DNA of 60,565 nucleotides from an uncultured beta proteobacterium (GCA_903900805.1 CAIUOP010000030.1:1-60565), one strand, 5' to 3'. Counted from the first letter of the stretch, positions 44,366 through 55,463 are shown. Translations and numbers: made by a program. The notes: generated by a model not told the origin, from the sequence alone.

Positions 44366-45211
44366 TTAATGCGACCAGGCGATCAAACCACTATAGGCAG
44401 TAATTAACACCAAAAGCCCGAATGCAATTCGGTACCAAGCAAATGGAATGAAATTGTGGTGCGCTACATAATGAATCAGCCAACGTACACAAATAAATGC
44501 AGAGATAAAAGCAGCAATAAACCCAATAGCTGTTGCAAGTGCAAATTCTCCTGAGAATGGAACTGGCGCCTTCCAAAGCTTCACCAACTCGTAAGCCGTG
44601 GCACCACCAATGACTGGTATCGCCAGGAAGAATGAAAATTCGGTAGCTACTGCACGAGGCAATCCAAATAGCATGCCACCAATAATGGTTGCTCCTGAGC
44701 GCGAGGTACCAGGTATTAATGCAGCACACTGTGCTAGGCCAACTTTTAGCGCATCCAATGGTGAAAGATCATCGACTGAATGAATATGACTCTTGGCAAG
44801 ATTGATTTTTCCTTGGCGTCGCTCTGCCCAGAAAATAATTAAAGCGCCCACGATGAAAGCACTCGCTACTGGGATCGGTGAAAACAATACTGCTTTGATA
44901 TGCTTGCCAAATATAAATGCCAGCCCCATTGCCGGTATGGATGCAATTAATAGATTAAGAACAAATCGACGGGAATTAGCACTGGTGGTAATAGAGAGAG
45001 CAACTTTTAGAAGCTTTTCGCGAAACTCCCAGCAGACCGCCAAAATTGCACCAAACTGAATAATGACTTCAAAGGCCTTACCGCGCTCATCATTGAAATC
45101 AAGTAAATCGCCAACCAAGATAAGATGGCCAGTACTAGAGATTGGCAAAAACTCAGTTAAGCCCTCTACCACCCCCAGAACGACTGCCTTTAATAATAAG
45201 ATTAGATCCAT
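44366..45211 (-). CDS. uppP: Undecaprenyl-diphosphate phosphatase
   Basis: A 281-aa polytopic enzyme that recycles undecaprenyl phosphate, the lipid carrier for peptidoglycan and O-antigen synthesis. Catalytic motifs are [10 protein letters not shown] and [13 protein letters not shown] at 45211 is preferred to a TTG two codons earlier. It serves the same carrier lipid as the flanking glycan loci. Confidence 0.93.
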   Translation of the reverse strand: MDLILLLKAVVLGVVEGLTEFLPISSTGHLILVGDLLDFNDERGKAFEVIIQFGAILAVCWEFREKLLKVALSITTSANSRRFVLNLLIASIPAMGLAFIFGKHIKAVLFSPIPVASAFIVGALIIFWAERRQGKINLAKSHIHSVDDLSPLDALKVGLAQCAALIPGTSRSGATIIGGMLFGLPRAVATEFSFFLAIPVIGGATAYELVKLWKAPVPFSGEFALATAIGFIAAFISAFICVRWLIHYVAHHNFIPFAWYRIAFGLLVLITAYSGLIAWSH

Positions 45212-45329
45212 CAGCAAATTTTATAGACTTATGGGCAATACAAGCGAATTTGGCAAAATAGTAGCTAAATAGGCAGTTTGAATGAATTGGCTTTAAACTT
45301 CATGGCACATTGAAAAGTATCCGAATTAG

Positions 45330-46952
45330 ATGACCCAAGCCCGTTTTCGTCGCTCCCAGATAAGCACTATTGGTTTAATCCTGAGCCAGGCGCTCGGCCT
45401 CAATTTCTTGCCATTGAATGCTTTTGCCCAAAGTCCAAACGATGCAGCCAGACCTGCTCTACCAACCCCAATGAGTGCTTCTACGCTCATCGGTCTTGAG
45501 CAGCCTCCTCAGTTTGTGATGCCCACAAAGCCTGCGCTTCCTCGAACTTCAGCGCCCTCAAATGTCACTGGCAATCAAGCATTCAGTGCTCCAGGTCAAT
45601 CAGTTGATTTAATTGAGTTATATCAAGAAGCGGCATTTAGCGACCCAGTATTAAACGCGGCTCGCTTTAATTATGTCGCCAGTAAAGAGCTCTATTGGCA
45701 GGGGCTATCTCTATTACTGCCGCAGACTAATGCTACTCCTACCGGCACGCGCTACTTCCAGCATGGAGCAAATACTACTCAAGTATCTAACACCCCAGGA
45801 AATTCTCGGGTATTTGATCAAAAGAGTTACACAGTTACCTTAACGCAACCTGTTTTCAACGTTGCTGCCCTTGAAGCATTTAAACAAGGTGACCTTAATA
45901 CCAAGATCGCAGATATGCGTTTTTTCCTGGCACAACAAGATCTGATTATTCGTGTTTCACAAGCTTACTTTGATACGCTTACGAGTCAAGATAACGTTGA
46001 GCTATTCCGTAATAAAAAGGACTTAATTAAACAGCAGTTAGATATTGCTCAAGCTAAATTTGATGCAGGGCTTGCCACTATTGTGGATGTCAACACAGCA
46101 CAAGCTGCTCTTGATTTAGCTAACTCCCAAGAAATCGCAGCACAAGCAGATCTGATCGTAAAGCGCGGAGTATTAGAGCAATTGGTTGGACGTCCGGTTG
46201 GGCCTATTAGACCTTTAGTTAAGGAGGCAAAAATTGATGGAGTTTTAAAGGATCCACGCTCTAAAAACAAAGATAGCAGGGGCATTCCAATTGCTGAGTC
46301 TGTTAACCCTCAATTGCCCCCAGGTCAAACCTTGAATGATTGGATCCACCAGGCAGAAGCGGCAAACTTTAATGTCTTAGCCACTCAACTCTCAGTAAGT
46401 CTTGCTGAAAGTTCTTACAGAGCCTCACAAGCTTTAAATTACCCTTCGCTAAACTTTGTAGGCACTAGTGGATATAACACCTCAAACGGTACGCCAAATA
46501 GCTACACCCCATCTAATACCAACGTCTACAACAACACTATCGCACTGCAGATGACAATACCTTTGGTATCAGGTGGATATAATTCTTCAGTCATTCGTCA
46601 AAATGCTGCGCTAGTAGATCAAGCTAAAGCAAACTATGACAACGCTCGTCGTACGGCAGCCCAAAATACTAGAACGGCTTTTACAGGTTTTTATGGTGGA
46701 TTAGCGAGTGTTAAAGCTTTTGAAGCTGCTGAACGCTCATCAAGCTCCGCCTTAGAGTCAAGCAAACTCGGATTTCAAGTGGGCACCTTAATCAATATTG
46801 ATGTATTGATTGCCCTTGATACTGTCATTACCACTCGATCGCAGCTTCAACAAGCGCGCTACAGCACCATCCTGAATGCGATTAAATTGAAAGCGCATGT
46901 TGCAGCCTTATCGGATGAAGATTTAATCTCTATTAATACCTTGCTGCGTTAA
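45330..46952 (+). CDS. TolC-family outer membrane efflux protein
   Basis: A 540-aa outer membrane channel. The signal peptide ends near NAFAQ. Two repeats of long alpha-helix with beta strands are visible: QDLIIRVSQAYFDTLTSQDNVELF and VSLAESSYRASQALNYPSL regions, each followed by DVNTAQAALDLANSQ or NIDVLIALDTVITTRSQ. It has a Pro-rich N-terminal extension after the signal. Inner-membrane partners are not in this window, so substrate is unknown. Confidence 0.9.
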   Translation: MTQARFRRSQISTIGLILSQALGLNFLPLNAFAQSPNDAARPALPTPMSASTLIGLEQPPQFVMPTKPALPRTSAPSNVTGNQAFSAPGQSVDLIELYQEAAFSDPVLNAARFNYVASKELYWQGLSLLLPQTNATPTGTRYFQHGANTTQVSNTPGNSRVFDQKSYTVTLTQPVFNVAALEAFKQGDLNTKIADMRFFLAQQDLIIRVSQAYFDTLTSQDNVELFRNKKDLIKQQLDIAQAKFDAGLATIVDVNTAQAALDLANSQEIAAQADLIVKRGVLEQLVGRPVGPIRPLVKEAKIDGVLKDPRSKNKDSRGIPIAESVNPQLPPGQTLNDWIHQAEAANFNVLATQLSVSLAESSYRASQALNYPSLNFVGTSGYNTSNGTPNSYTPSNTNVYNNTIALQMTIPLVSGGYNSSVIRQNAALVDQAKANYDNARRTAAQNTRTAFTGFYGGLASVKAFEAAERSSSSALESSKLGFQVGTLINIDVLIALDTVITTRSQLQQARYSTILNAIKLKAHVAALSDEDLISINTLLR

Positions 46953-46953
46953 A

Positions 46954-48003
46954 TCAGGGCAGCAAACGCATGGCGGCAGCCACTACTTCTGAAGCACTTG
47001 GTGGCGATCCAATATCACCCACATTACAAATATTGCTAGCCCAATAGCCTTCAGTTTTCCAGAGCGGTGAATCACAATAAATTTCTACAGTCGGCTTACC
47101 CAATACTGCAGCTAAATGCGTAAGGCCAGTATCAACACCAATAGTGAGCGCAGCATGAGCAATGACAGAAAAAGCATCTTCAATTGAAAACGCATTGGGC
47201 ACAAGCGCTCCTGGAACTTGTTTAGCAATCTCTTCGCTCATTACCTTCTCAGCAGAATTGCCCCAAGGCAGGACTACTTGATAACCACGGCTAGCTAGCT
47301 CTTTTCCTAGAATGATCCAATCTTGATTAGGCCAACGCTTTGCTTCTCGTGCAGTTGAGTGAAAACATAATACATAAGGACCTTTAATACCTTCAATTTT
47401 CTTTTCAGGCAGCGCCTCGGTAAATGATTCCGAATAGAACAAAGGTATCACTGCTCTGTCTAGCAAAGGCCAGTCTAGCGCTGCACACATTACCCGGCGA
47501 GAACGATCAACTGCATGGCAATCAACAGGCACTTGAACACACTGCTTATAAAAAGATCGAGCAATAGGCTCATATCCAGAAAATTGTGTGGCATTGGCAA
47601 GCCCAGCAACCACAGTATTACTAGCTTTATTAGCTAGAGCACAAACTAATGCTGACTTTAAAAGACCTTGAGTTTCAATAATGTAGTCATATTGGGTGCT
47701 CTGCAATTGCTTTCTAAATGCAAAGAATTGCTGCCATGTAGAGAGTTTCAACAGATTCTTTTTCCAGCGACGTAAGCCAAATGGAATGATGTGATCAATA
47801 CCCTTGAAACCATCTCTGCTTAAAAGAGGTTTCAGTAGATGTACATACCCCTCCTCAACTACCCAATCAATTTGTGCGTCTGGTAAACGTGTACGCAAAT
47901 CCCAAACAATGGGTAAGTTGTGCAATACATCCCCCAATGAAGAGAGTTTCACCAATAATATTTTGGGGGAGGAAATCAAATGGTTGGCGGTTAAATTGCT
48001 CAT
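46954..48003 (-). CDS. waaC: Lipopolysaccharide heptosyltransferase I
   Basis: A 349-aa GT9 enzyme that adds the first heptose to Kdo of the inner core. The N-terminal LVKLSSLGDVLHNLPIVWDL and C-terminal VDTGLTHLAAVLGKP motifs are intact. It is seven bases after rfbC and starts the second surface-glycan block. Its donor, ADP-heptose, requires HldE-type enzymes; the window has only the reversed HldE-like gene. Confidence 0.92.
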   Translation of the reverse strand: MSNLTANHLISSPKILLVKLSSLGDVLHNLPIVWDLRTRLPDAQIDWVVEEGYVHLLKPLLSRDGFKGIDHIIPFGLRRWKKNLLKLSTWQQFFAFRKQLQSTQYDYIIETQGLLKSALVCALANKASNTVVAGLANATQFSGYEPIARSFYKQCVQVPVDCHAVDRSRRVMCAALDWPLLDRAVIPLFYSESFTEALPEKKIEGIKGPYVLCFHSTAREAKRWPNQDWIILGKELASRGYQVVLPWGNSAEKVMSEEIAKQVPGALVPNAFSIEDAFSVIAHAALTIGVDTGLTHLAAVLGKPTVEIYCDSPLWKTEGYWASNICNVGDIGSPPSASEVVAAAMRLLP

Positions 48004-48009
48004 CGGAGC

Positions 48010-48576
48010 TTAAAACTTCGGCGCAAGGTCCCAATGCAAGCCTGCCGTATCTTTAGCATTCATGTTCGGCGATATTCCTGCTGGTAGGGGCCACTCAACG
48101 CCCACTACTGAATCATTCCATGCCAGACATACTTCACTTTGCGGGTGATAGTAGTCAGTTGTCTTATAGAGAAACTCAGCCGATTCTGAAAGCACTAAGA
48201 AACCGTGGGCTAATTTTGGTGGAATCCAAATTTGCTTATGGTTTTGAGCGCTGAGCTCAAGCCCAACCCACTTGCCATAACTTGGTGAATCTTTGCGAAT
48301 ATCAACTACCACGTCAAACACGCTGCCAGCAACAACACGCACTAGCTTACCCTGCGGCTGCTCTAGCTGATAGTGCAAACCCCGTAAAGTCCACTGACGA
48401 GAAAACGAGTGATTGTCTTGAACAAATTTGACATCTAGGCCGGTGGCATCGAAAAAATCGTTTGCATTAAATGACTCAGTAAACCAACCACGCTCATCTC
48501 CAAAAACCTTAGGCTTAATCAGCAATACATCATGAATTGCTGTAGGGCTTACTTGTAGCTTAGATGGCAGAGTCAT
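48010..48576 (-). CDS. rfbC: dTDP-4-dehydrorhamnose 3,5-epimerase
   Basis: A 188-aa cupin enzyme. The conserved [20 protein letters not shown] segment includes the catalytic His. It acts in dTDP-L-rhamnose synthesis with RfbA, RfbB and RfbD, all adjacent. The start overlaps the end of rfbA by four bases. Normal length. Confidence 0.94.
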   Translation of the reverse strand: MTLPSKLQVSPTAIHDVLLIKPKVFGDERGWFTESFNANDFFDATGLDVKFVQDNHSFSRQWTLRGLHYQLEQPQGKLVRVVAGSVFDVVVDIRKDSPSYGKWVGLELSAQNHKQIWIPPKLAHGFLVLSESAEFLYKTTDYYHPQSEVCLAWNDSVVGVEWPLPAGISPNMNAKDTAGLHWDLAPKF

Positions 48577-49502
48577 TTACTAGGCTTCTTTACAAAGAAC
48601 GAGCTAGCCTGAGCTGAGCTATTAAGCTCATTCAAAATTTTGTTCAGATATTGACCGTAACTATTCTTACTTAGCTGAGCAGCTACTTTTTGCACCACAT
48701 CAGCACTGATCCAACCCTGACGATAGGCGATCTCTTCAGGACAGGCCACCATTAAACCCTGGCGCTTCTGAAGAGTAGCAATAAAACCTGCAGCATCTAA
48801 TAAAGAATCATGCGTACCAGTATCTAGCCATGCAAAACCTCGGCCCATGATTTCTACGCTAAGCTCATTCTTATGAAGATATGCACGATTGATATCAGTA
48901 ATCTCTAATTCACCACGGGCACTCGGTTTAATTGATGCAGCAATATCACAAACTTGCTGGTCATAAAAATATAATCCGGTCACAGCGTAGTTACTTTTAG
49001 GACTTACAGGCTTCTCTTCAATTGAGAGCGCTTTATTGTCTTTATCAAATTCCACTACACCATAGCGCTCTGGATCATTCACGTGATATGCAAACACAGT
49101 GGCACCAACACTTCTATCGTCGGCACTGCTGAGTTGATCTACTAATTCATGGCCATAGAAAATGTTGTCGCCCAAGACTAAAGCGCTCGGATGATTACCA
49201 ACGAAGTTCTTGCCCAAAGTAAACGCCTGAGCAAGGCCATCTGGAGATGGCTGTACGCAATACTCAATATTTAAACCCCACTGCGAACCATCACCTAAGA
49301 GCTCAGAAAATCGAGGGGTGTCGTGTGGAGTAGAAATCAACAAGATGTCACGAATACCAGCCAGCATTAAAGTACTCAATGGGTAGTACACCATTGGCTT
49401 ATCGTAGACTGGCATCAACTGTTTAGAAACTGCTTGAGTCACTGGATACAAGCGAGTACCAGAACCGCCTGCCAAGATAATCCCTTTACGATTTACCGCC
49501 AT
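48573..49502 (-). CDS. rfbA: Glucose-1-phosphate thymidylyltransferase
   Basis: A 309-aa enzyme that makes dTDP-glucose. [20 protein letters not shown] and the [10 protein letters not shown] region match RmlA. Start MAVNRKG at 49502 is chosen over an open frame 23 codons longer that runs into rfbD; family proteins begin at KGIILAGG. It follows rfbD by 11 bases. Confidence 0.94.
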   Translation of the reverse strand: MAVNRKGIILAGGSGTRLYPVTQAVSKQLMPVYDKPMVYYPLSTLMLAGIRDILLISTPHDTPRFSELLGDGSQWGLNIEYCVQPSPDGLAQAFTLGKNFVGNHPSALVLGDNIFYGHELVDQLSSADDRSVGATVFAYHVNDPERYGVVEFDKDNKALSIEEKPVSPKSNYAVTGLYFYDQQVCDIAASIKPSARGELEITDINRAYLHKNELSVEIMGRGFAWLDTGTHDSLLDAAGFIATLQKRQGLMVACPEEIAYRQGWISADVVQKVAAQLSKNSYGQYLNKILNELNSSAQASSFFVKKPSK

Positions 49503-49513
49503 ACTTTTAACCT

Positions 49514-50464
49514 TTAAATGAGTCTGTCTTGGGCAAGCTGAGCAACATAGGCCCGAACCCCATCGCTCCAAACCTGCTTACTGTGCTGCAATTTTGACAT
49601 ATCGCCAATATGCTCTAGGGTAAGTTGCAATTTAGCTGTATCCAAACGTGAATTCATGGGCCTGGGGGCTGGAAGCGGGTATTCCACTGCCGAGATAGGT
49701 TTAATTACGTCTGGACTCACCTTCAAAATCACTCCTGCATCTATCGCAGCTTGAGTAGCGAACCTGGCTAAGCCATACCAGGTAGTTTCTCCAGCAGGAA
49801 CTACATGATAAATACCAGAGGCCAATTTTCTGAGATTGAGCTGCTGATCTAAGACTAAATTTAAACTGACTTGCGTTAACCACTCCGCACTAGTTGGCAC
49901 ACCATATTGATCATTAATGACCTTGAGATCTTCGCGCTCTTTCGCTAAACGCAAAACTGTCCGGATGAAATTATTACCATCTCCATAGACCCAGCTCGTG
50001 CGAAAAATAGCATATTGCCCATCAGCAGAATTAGCAAAAACTTTTTCTATCGCTTCTTCCCCTGCAGCCTTACTTTTGCCATAAATACCCAATGGATTGC
50101 GGAGATCACCTTCTACATAAACACTTTTTTTACTACCGTCAAAAACATAGTCGGTTGAGTAATGCAAGAAAGTAGCATCATGTTCTACTGCATAACGAGC
50201 CATCAGTTCAGGCGCTTTAGCATTGATGGCAAATGCTAGCTCTACTTCTGTCTCAGCTTTATCTACCGCAGTATATGCAGCGGTATTGATAATGAGATCT
50301 GCTTTAGATTGACTTAGAAAATGTGATAGAGCAGCCAAGTTACTGAGATCACATTGATCACGGCCTACATATCGAATATTTACCCCTGGCAAATACAAAG
50401 GGCTAAATAGTTTTTGAAATGCTTTTCCTAATTGACCATCTTTACCAAAGACGAGGATATTCAT
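49514..50464 (-). CDS. rfbD: dTDP-4-dehydrorhamnose reductase
   Basis: A 316-aa short-chain reductase with NADPH loop GKDGQLG (8-14), the YSTDYVFDG motif and Y-G-K-S-K catalytic pair. It makes dTDP-rhamnose. The gene follows rfbB by 17 bases. It is a few residues longer than the family mean (about 295-300). Confidence 0.93.
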   Translation of the reverse strand: MNILVFGKDGQLGKAFQKLFSPLYLPGVNIRYVGRDQCDLSNLAALSHFLSQSKADLIINTAAYTAVDKAETEVELAFAINAKAPELMARYAVEHDATFLHYSTDYVFDGSKKSVYVEGDLRNPLGIYGKSKAAGEEAIEKVFANSADGQYAIFRTSWVYGDGNNFIRTVLRLAKEREDLKVINDQYGVPTSAEWLTQVSLNLVLDQQLNLRKLASGIYHVVPAGETTWYGLARFATQAAIDAGVILKVSPDVIKPISAVEYPLPAPRPMNSRLDTAKLQLTLEHIGDMSKLQHSKQVWSDGVRAYVAQLAQDRLI

Positions 50465-50481
50465 TTGTGCATTTCTTAGTG

Positions 50482-51540
50482 TCAGTTGTACTGCTTTTGT
50501 AACCAGTCGCGATAAGAGCCACTGACTACACCCTCAATCCACGCTGGATTATCCAAATACCACTGTACGGTCTTACGAATGCCTGTATCAAAAGTCTCGG
50601 CAGGACGCCAACCAAGCTCGCGCTCAAGCTTGCTAGCATCAATGGCATAGCGACGATCATGGCCGGGGCGATCTTGAACAAACGTAATTTGCTCAGCATA
50701 TGTCTTACCATCTACACGGGGTTTTAATTCATCCAGAATACGGCAAATCGTTTTTACTACATCAATATTAGCTTTTTCATTCCAGCCGCCAATGTTATAG
50801 GTCTCACCTAATTTACCGTTTGCCAATACTTCGCGAATAGCAGCGCAGTGATCACTAACGTAAAGCCAATCTCGCACTTGCTGACCATCACCATAGATTG
50901 GTAGTGGCTTACTGTTTAGGGCATTTAAGATCACCAATGGAATTAATTTCTCTGGGAAGTGATATGGCCCATAATTATTTGAACAATTGCTTGTCACTAC
51001 TGGAAACCCATAGGTGTGAAACCAGGCTCGCACTAGATGATCAGAGGCGGCCTTTGAAGCAGAATAGGGGCTATTCGGTTCATACGGATTAGCTTCCGTG
51101 AAGGCAGGATCTGTGGCAGATAGTGAGCCATAAACCTCATCAGTGGAAACATGATGAAAACGAAATGCTTTCTTAGAAGCGGCATCAAGACCACCCCAAT
51201 ACTCTCTAGCGCACTCCAGTAAATTGAAAGTGCCCACAATATTCGTTTGCACAAACTCTGCAGGACCATGAATCGAGCGATCGACATGGCTTTCAGCTGC
51301 GAAATTCACGATAGCGCGCGGCTGATATTCCTTAAGCAGCTTAGTGACAAGTTCTTTATCACCGATATCTCCATGAACAAATACATGATGTGAATTTGCT
51401 TTCAAAGGGTCAAGGGTGGCTAAATTACCTGCATAGGTCAATTTATCGAGATTAACAATACCCTCAGCATTTGGATTGGATAACCAATCTAATACAAAAT
51501 TACCGCCGATAAAGCCAGCTCCCCCAGTTACTAAGATCAT
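50482..51540 (-). CDS. rfbB: dTDP-glucose 4,6-dehydratase
   Basis: A 352-aa dehydratase with loop [10 protein letters not shown], catalytic STDEVYG and Y-S-A-S-K. All active-site residues are standard, in contrast to the relative at 2463-3458. It starts the rfbBDAC-waaC unit; only 30 bases separate it from the divergent gene at 51571. Confidence 0.95.
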   Translation of the reverse strand: MILVTGGAGFIGGNFVLDWLSNPNAEGIVNLDKLTYAGNLATLDPLKANSHHVFVHGDIGDKELVTKLLKEYQPRAIVNFAAESHVDRSIHGPAEFVQTNIVGTFNLLECAREYWGGLDAASKKAFRFHHVSTDEVYGSLSATDPAFTEANPYEPNSPYSASKAASDHLVRAWFHTYGFPVVTSNCSNNYGPYHFPEKLIPLVILNALNSKPLPIYGDGQQVRDWLYVSDHCAAIREVLANGKLGETYNIGGWNEKANIDVVKTICRILDELKPRVDGKTYAEQITFVQDRPGHDRRYAIDASKLERELGWRPAETFDTGIRKTVQWYLDNPAWIEGVVSGSYRDWLQKQYN

Positions 51541-51570
51541 TGCTAGTAGCCCAATTTATTAAGGTTTATC

Positions 51571-52467
51571 ATGCAAATTATGCCTGAAATTCCCCTGCAA
51601 ATTTCTGAACTTGTTTCTGTTTGTTGCCTTAAAGATATTGAGGCCTGGGAGATTACGTCTCGTTTTATGGTTCGCAATATTGCAGCTAAACAATATCGAG
51701 TCATTGTCCCCGATAGAGAAATTGAGGAGTTTGTAAAAAAATCTCCGCCTGAATTTAAGGTAATGGGAGAATCACGCTATACAGAGCAATTCAAAGATCA
51801 ACTTTTACAACTCTTGCCTTTAGATAAGAAAAGTCAATTTGGCTGGTATCTACAACAATTCATTAAGTTATTTGCCATTAAAGACAATGCGGAAAATGCA
51901 ATTGTTTTGATTTGGGATGCAGATACTGCACCCATCAATAAACTAGATTTTATAAATTCCGAAGGAAAATTAGTTTATTACCAGGGCACAGAGAATCATG
52001 AGCCTTACTTTGAGACAACTCAAAAACTTACTGGACTCAAAAAGATAGTCTCTTTTTCTTTTATTGCCCAATGTTTTCCAGTGAAAGTTTCATGGCTTAA
52101 TGAATTTTGCTTAGAGCTAGAGGAAAGATTCAAAATGCCCTGGATAGAAGCACTTCTAAGTCAGATTAATTTTGCTACTCCAAATAGCTTTAGCGAGTAT
52201 GAAACCTTAGGCACCTTTATTTCACATCGTCATGCAGATCAAGTAGTCTATAGCGATAGGCCTTGGTGGCGGCTTGGCAATACATTACTAAACCATGTCG
52301 CATTTTTAAGCTCAAAAAAGGCCGCAGAACTTTCAAAGCAATATGACTTTATTAGCTTTGAGAAGTGGGAAAGGGCTAAACCCTACTTTATTAAGGTAAG
52401 CATCCCCTACTTCTTTAAAATATATCTTCCTTCTCTATTTAATAAGAAGCCAACTAGATATGTTTAA
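51571..52467 (+). CDS. DUF6492-like glycosyltransferase-related protein
   Basis: A 298-aa cytoplasmic protein with a VLIWDADTAP segment, a D-x-D-like metal motif, and an SEYETLGTF stretch, as seen in DUF6492-type proteins of polysaccharide loci. No signal peptide. AAGG lies nine bases before the ATG; an ATG three codons down is an alternative. It overlaps the next gene by eight bases. A second member is at 59046-59948. Transferase activity is an inference. Confidence 0.6.
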   Translation: MQIMPEIPLQISELVSVCCLKDIEAWEITSRFMVRNIAAKQYRVIVPDREIEEFVKKSPPEFKVMGESRYTEQFKDQLLQLLPLDKKSQFGWYLQQFIKLFAIKDNAENAIVLIWDADTAPINKLDFINSEGKLVYYQGTENHEPYFETTQKLTGLKKIVSFSFIAQCFPVKVSWLNEFCLELEERFKMPWIEALLSQINFATPNSFSEYETLGTFISHRHADQVVYSDRPWWRLGNTLLNHVAFLSSKKAAELSKQYDFISFEKWERAKPYFIKVSIPYFFKIYLPSLFNKKPTRYV

Positions 52468-53215
52468 TGCATTTCACCAATCTAACTTAAAACGCGCTAT
52501 CAAGCATCTATTTGCAAGACGTAAAAAGAATGTGGTGCTGATTGAGGCACACTTTGGACTAGGTGATAATCTCATCTGCTTAGGTCTCATGCGCACGCTT
52601 GCAGAGAAAAATCCAGACATACGGTATCACCTTGCTTGCTTGCCGCAGTACTATCATTCGATTGCATGGATGCTCCAGGGTACGAAAAATATTTTTCCTA
52701 CCGTAGTGACAAGCGGCCGCGAAGCGAGGCAATTGGCTACTTTTTTAAATGCAAGCTATCAGACCATCGGCATTAATAATATTGATATCAAACGTTTTGA
52801 TGAATCCTTTTATGCTGAATATGATGTTCCGTTTGAATATCGCTGGAGCAAAGCAGCAGTTCCGCCAGGCCCAGAATCAGTGGCACTTTATGAGCGCCTC
52901 AACCCTCAGAATGAGCCCTACATGCTGGTATGCAGAATAGAATCAGGAAACAATACTTACCCACTAAAAATCGAGAACCCAGCCAAGTTAAAAGTCATTG
53001 AAATTTATCCAGCAACGAATAATATCTTCGACTGGACAAAACTAGTTGAAAATGCTTCTGAAATTCACTCGATAGATACTTCATTTTTACATTTTGTAGA
53101 AAATGTTTTGCATGAGAAATCTGGTGGACGCTTGTACTACCATCTTGCCAAGAAAAAACTGAAAAGTGCCTTCACACGAAAATTACCGTGGATATTGGTG
53201 GACTACGATGATTAA
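52460..53215 (+). CDS. GT9/heptosyltransferase-like protein, unknown specificity
   Basis: A 251-aa protein whose start, VVLIEAHFGLGDNLICLGLMRTL, resembles the N-terminal loop of GT9 transferases (GLGDxL). The C-terminal half contains an EIHSIDTSFLHFVENVL segment in place of the acceptor/donor motif. It is shorter than typical GT9 proteins (about 340). The start overlaps the preceding gene by eight bases. Role unknown. Confidence 0.5.
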   Translation: MFNAFHQSNLKRAIKHLFARRKKNVVLIEAHFGLGDNLICLGLMRTLAEKNPDIRYHLACLPQYYHSIAWMLQGTKNIFPTVVTSGREARQLATFLNASYQTIGINNIDIKRFDESFYAEYDVPFEYRWSKAAVPPGPESVALYERLNPQNEPYMLVCRIESGNNTYPLKIENPAKLKVIEIYPATNNIFDWTKLVENASEIHSIDTSFLHFVENVLHEKSGGRLYYHLAKKKLKSAFTRKLPWILVDYDD

Positions 53216-53242
53216 GTCTCAAACCTATACTGAATAAGCCAT

Positions 53243-54187
53243 ATGAAACTAATCAAGATAGCAACTAGAGGTGCGCCGGATGACTATCAGTCAAGTCTTT
53301 TACCTATTGTCATTCAGAGTATGGGCTACCAAATTGACTGGGTAAACCACGATCAAGCAGATTTACTGATTCTTGGGCCCTTTTTTAAGGAAAATCAAAA
53401 GCCTTTTAGATGGCTCCCAAAACCTCTCAGGCCACTAGCTAGCAAATCGATAAATGCTGTCAGCCCAAAGAGAAAGCAGGATCCCTTAAAGCTTTTCCAC
53501 ACCCAAGAGAACGAACGGCATGACTTTATAAATGCTGACTACTCCATCTCATTTGACCTTGGCGTGCAATCAAATAATCACATGAGATTTCCCTATTGGA
53601 TGGAAATGCTCGATTGGTCTCATGAGGGCATTCTTGGTAATACCAATCCTAGATATGGCCAGCTATTAAGCATATCCACTTTAATGTCCCCACTTGGAGA
53701 TCAATACCTCAAAAGAGGTGGAACATGCGCCCTTCTTTCTTCGCATCTCAGGGAGCCGAGGGGGTCACTCTTTAAAGCACTAGAAAAAGTGATCCAAATT
53801 CAGGGTTTTGGAGCCTTCTTCAACAAAGAAATTAAAAATCACCACTCGAGTGGATTTCTGAAAATGAATACCCTCAAAGATTTTTCTTTTAACTTGTGCC
53901 CTGAAAATGGTTTATACCCAGGCTATTACACAGAAAAAATACCAGAAGCTTTTTATTCAGGCTGCTTGCCTATCACTTGGGCGGACAATAATGTCGGCGT
54001 TGACTTTAATCCAAGCGCATTTTTAAATCTCGAGCCACTGTTTAAAAGCAATTTTCAAGAACTTCAGGATTTTTTTCGAAATAAAGAAAAGCTTGAGGCC
54101 TATCAATCCCAATCTTTACTACAAAAGAAACCTTCAATAGAGCCGCTCAAGGACTATTTAAAAGTCATTTTGAGCGATTTATCTTGA
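53243..54187 (+). CDS. GT10 fucosyltransferase-like protein
   Basis: A 314-aa protein. The segment FNLCPENGLYPGYYTEKIPE followed by AFYSGCLPITWA is the alpha-1,3/1,4-fucosyltransferase (GT10) donor-binding signature. The N-terminal half is poorly conserved, as usual. GDP-L-fucose can be made by manC-gmd-fcl at 11.8-15.4 kb, so a matching donor exists in this genome. Linkage and acceptor are not known. Confidence 0.8.
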   Translation: MKLIKIATRGAPDDYQSSLLPIVIQSMGYQIDWVNHDQADLLILGPFFKENQKPFRWLPKPLRPLASKSINAVSPKRKQDPLKLFHTQENERHDFINADYSISFDLGVQSNNHMRFPYWMEMLDWSHEGILGNTNPRYGQLLSISTLMSPLGDQYLKRGGTCALLSSHLREPRGSLFKALEKVIQIQGFGAFFNKEIKNHHSSGFLKMNTLKDFSFNLCPENGLYPGYYTEKIPEAFYSGCLPITWADNNVGVDFNPSAFLNLEPLFKSNFQELQDFFRNKEKLEAYQSQSLLQKKPSIEPLKDYLKVILSDLS

Positions 54188-54193
54188 AGAGGA

Positions 54194-55462
54194 TTATTGG
54201 TCTAGCAAGAATTCCATCATTGAACAATCAAAAGTAGGAATTTTTTTAACCCTTTGAACATCCATTCGCTCTGAAAAGCTATCATCTATAAAGATAGCAT
54301 TCTTATGAGTGATTGCCGACGATTTTTTCTCACCTTGTTTAAGGTGAATAATTTCGTCAAATAATTGATTTAAGCGGTATTTATTTAATACCTTTGATAA
54401 ATCGCCGGCATGTCTAGTAATCAAAATAATTTCTATGCCCTTACTTACACACTTATACAGAAATTGAATGGCCTGCAAATTAATTTGATCGCCCAAGAGA
54501 ATAGTGTCATCAAAATCAACGTATACACTATCAAAATCAATACTCTTTTTATACTTGTTTTTTAGGGCCCTATCCAACAAAACTGGATATGAATTCTTCA
54601 AAATAGATAAGGGCAATCGCTCTGCTTCAAAAATACTCAATAGTGGAAAATTAACGCCCTGAACGCGATTGGCAGCCATTGACCCCGCAATTCTTGGGCC
54701 AATTTCTAAAAGCGTTAATTCATTATTTACATCTTCCTTGACTTGAAAAAACCAAGCTCCTTGCATGTTTAGTTCGTCCGAAATTTTTTGGGCAAATGAG
54801 TTAAAAATGGGGCTCTCAATTATCTGAGTACTTACTGCAATCCCATTACGCATTCTCAGGCGCTGTCGGGCCCCGCTAAACAGCAATCCTTTTTCCCTAT
54901 CTGAAAAACAATCCACGGTATATTCATTGCCTGGCAAATATTCCGAAATAATGGGGCTTTCAATTTCTTGTATTGATTGTTGCAGCTCTTCCCTAGATTT
55001 AATGAGCTTAATACCAAAGGATCCCTGGCCTCTATCAGGCTTAACAAAAACAGGGAAAGCTATTACATCATCAGCACTCTTATAAACCTTTGGTGTTTTA
55101 ACTACGGATTTCAGTTTTTGATAGGTTTCGCTTTTGCTTCGTGTTAATAAGCAGATTTCATGAGATGGAATAAGAATTGTGGCTGGTATTTTGCCTCTAT
55201 TTGCACTAAGCGCCACGACAACATCATCATAGGCCGGAAAAATATAATCTATATCTAGTTTTTTAACGACAGAAATAAATTCATTTAGCCATTGATCTGA
55301 GTGAATACTTGGAATTTGGTAGTAATTGTCGTACAGCAATTCAGCATGATTCGAGATTGCCTGCCCCGCAGCAAATAATTCCACTTCTTTACAAGAATGG
55401 AGAGCAGCATAAATCTCAAGCCCAATTTCAGTGCCTGCAGGAAAAACTAAAACCTTCCTCAT
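54194..55462 (-). CDS. ATP-grasp ligase fused to a HAD hydrolase domain
   Basis: A 422-aa protein with two parts. Residues about 1-290 are an ATP-grasp enzyme of the carbamoyl-phosphate-synthase-like type: FPVFVKPDRGQGSFGIKLI (ATP lysine and Gly loop) and LLEIGPRIAGS, where the usual EINPR has Gly for Asn. Residues about 300-422 are a HAD domain with DFDDTI, a motif II Thr in ILITRHAG and IFIDDSF. It is one base from the DegT aminotransferase gene on the same strand. The product probably ligates an amino acid or acid to a sugar. Confidence 0.75.
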   Translation of the reverse strand: MRKVLVFPAGTEIGLEIYAALHSCKEVELFAAGQAISNHAELLYDNYYQIPSIHSDQWLNEFISVVKKLDIDYIFPAYDDVVVALSANRGKIPATILIPSHEICLLTRSKSETYQKLKSVVKTPKVYKSADDVIAFPVFVKPDRGQGSFGIKLIKSREELQQSIQEIESPIISEYLPGNEYTVDCFSDREKGLLFSGARQRLRMRNGIAVSTQIIESPIFNSFAQKISDELNMQGAWFFQVKEDVNNELTLLEIGPRIAGSMAANRVQGVNFPLLSIFEAERLPLSILKNSYPVLLDRALKNKYKKSIDFDSVYVDFDDTILLGDQINLQAIQFLYKCVSKGIEIILITRHAGDLSKVLNKYRLNQLFDEIIHLKQGEKKSSAITHKNAIFIDDSFSERMDVQRVKKIPTFDCSMMEFLLDQ

Positions 55463-55463
55463 A

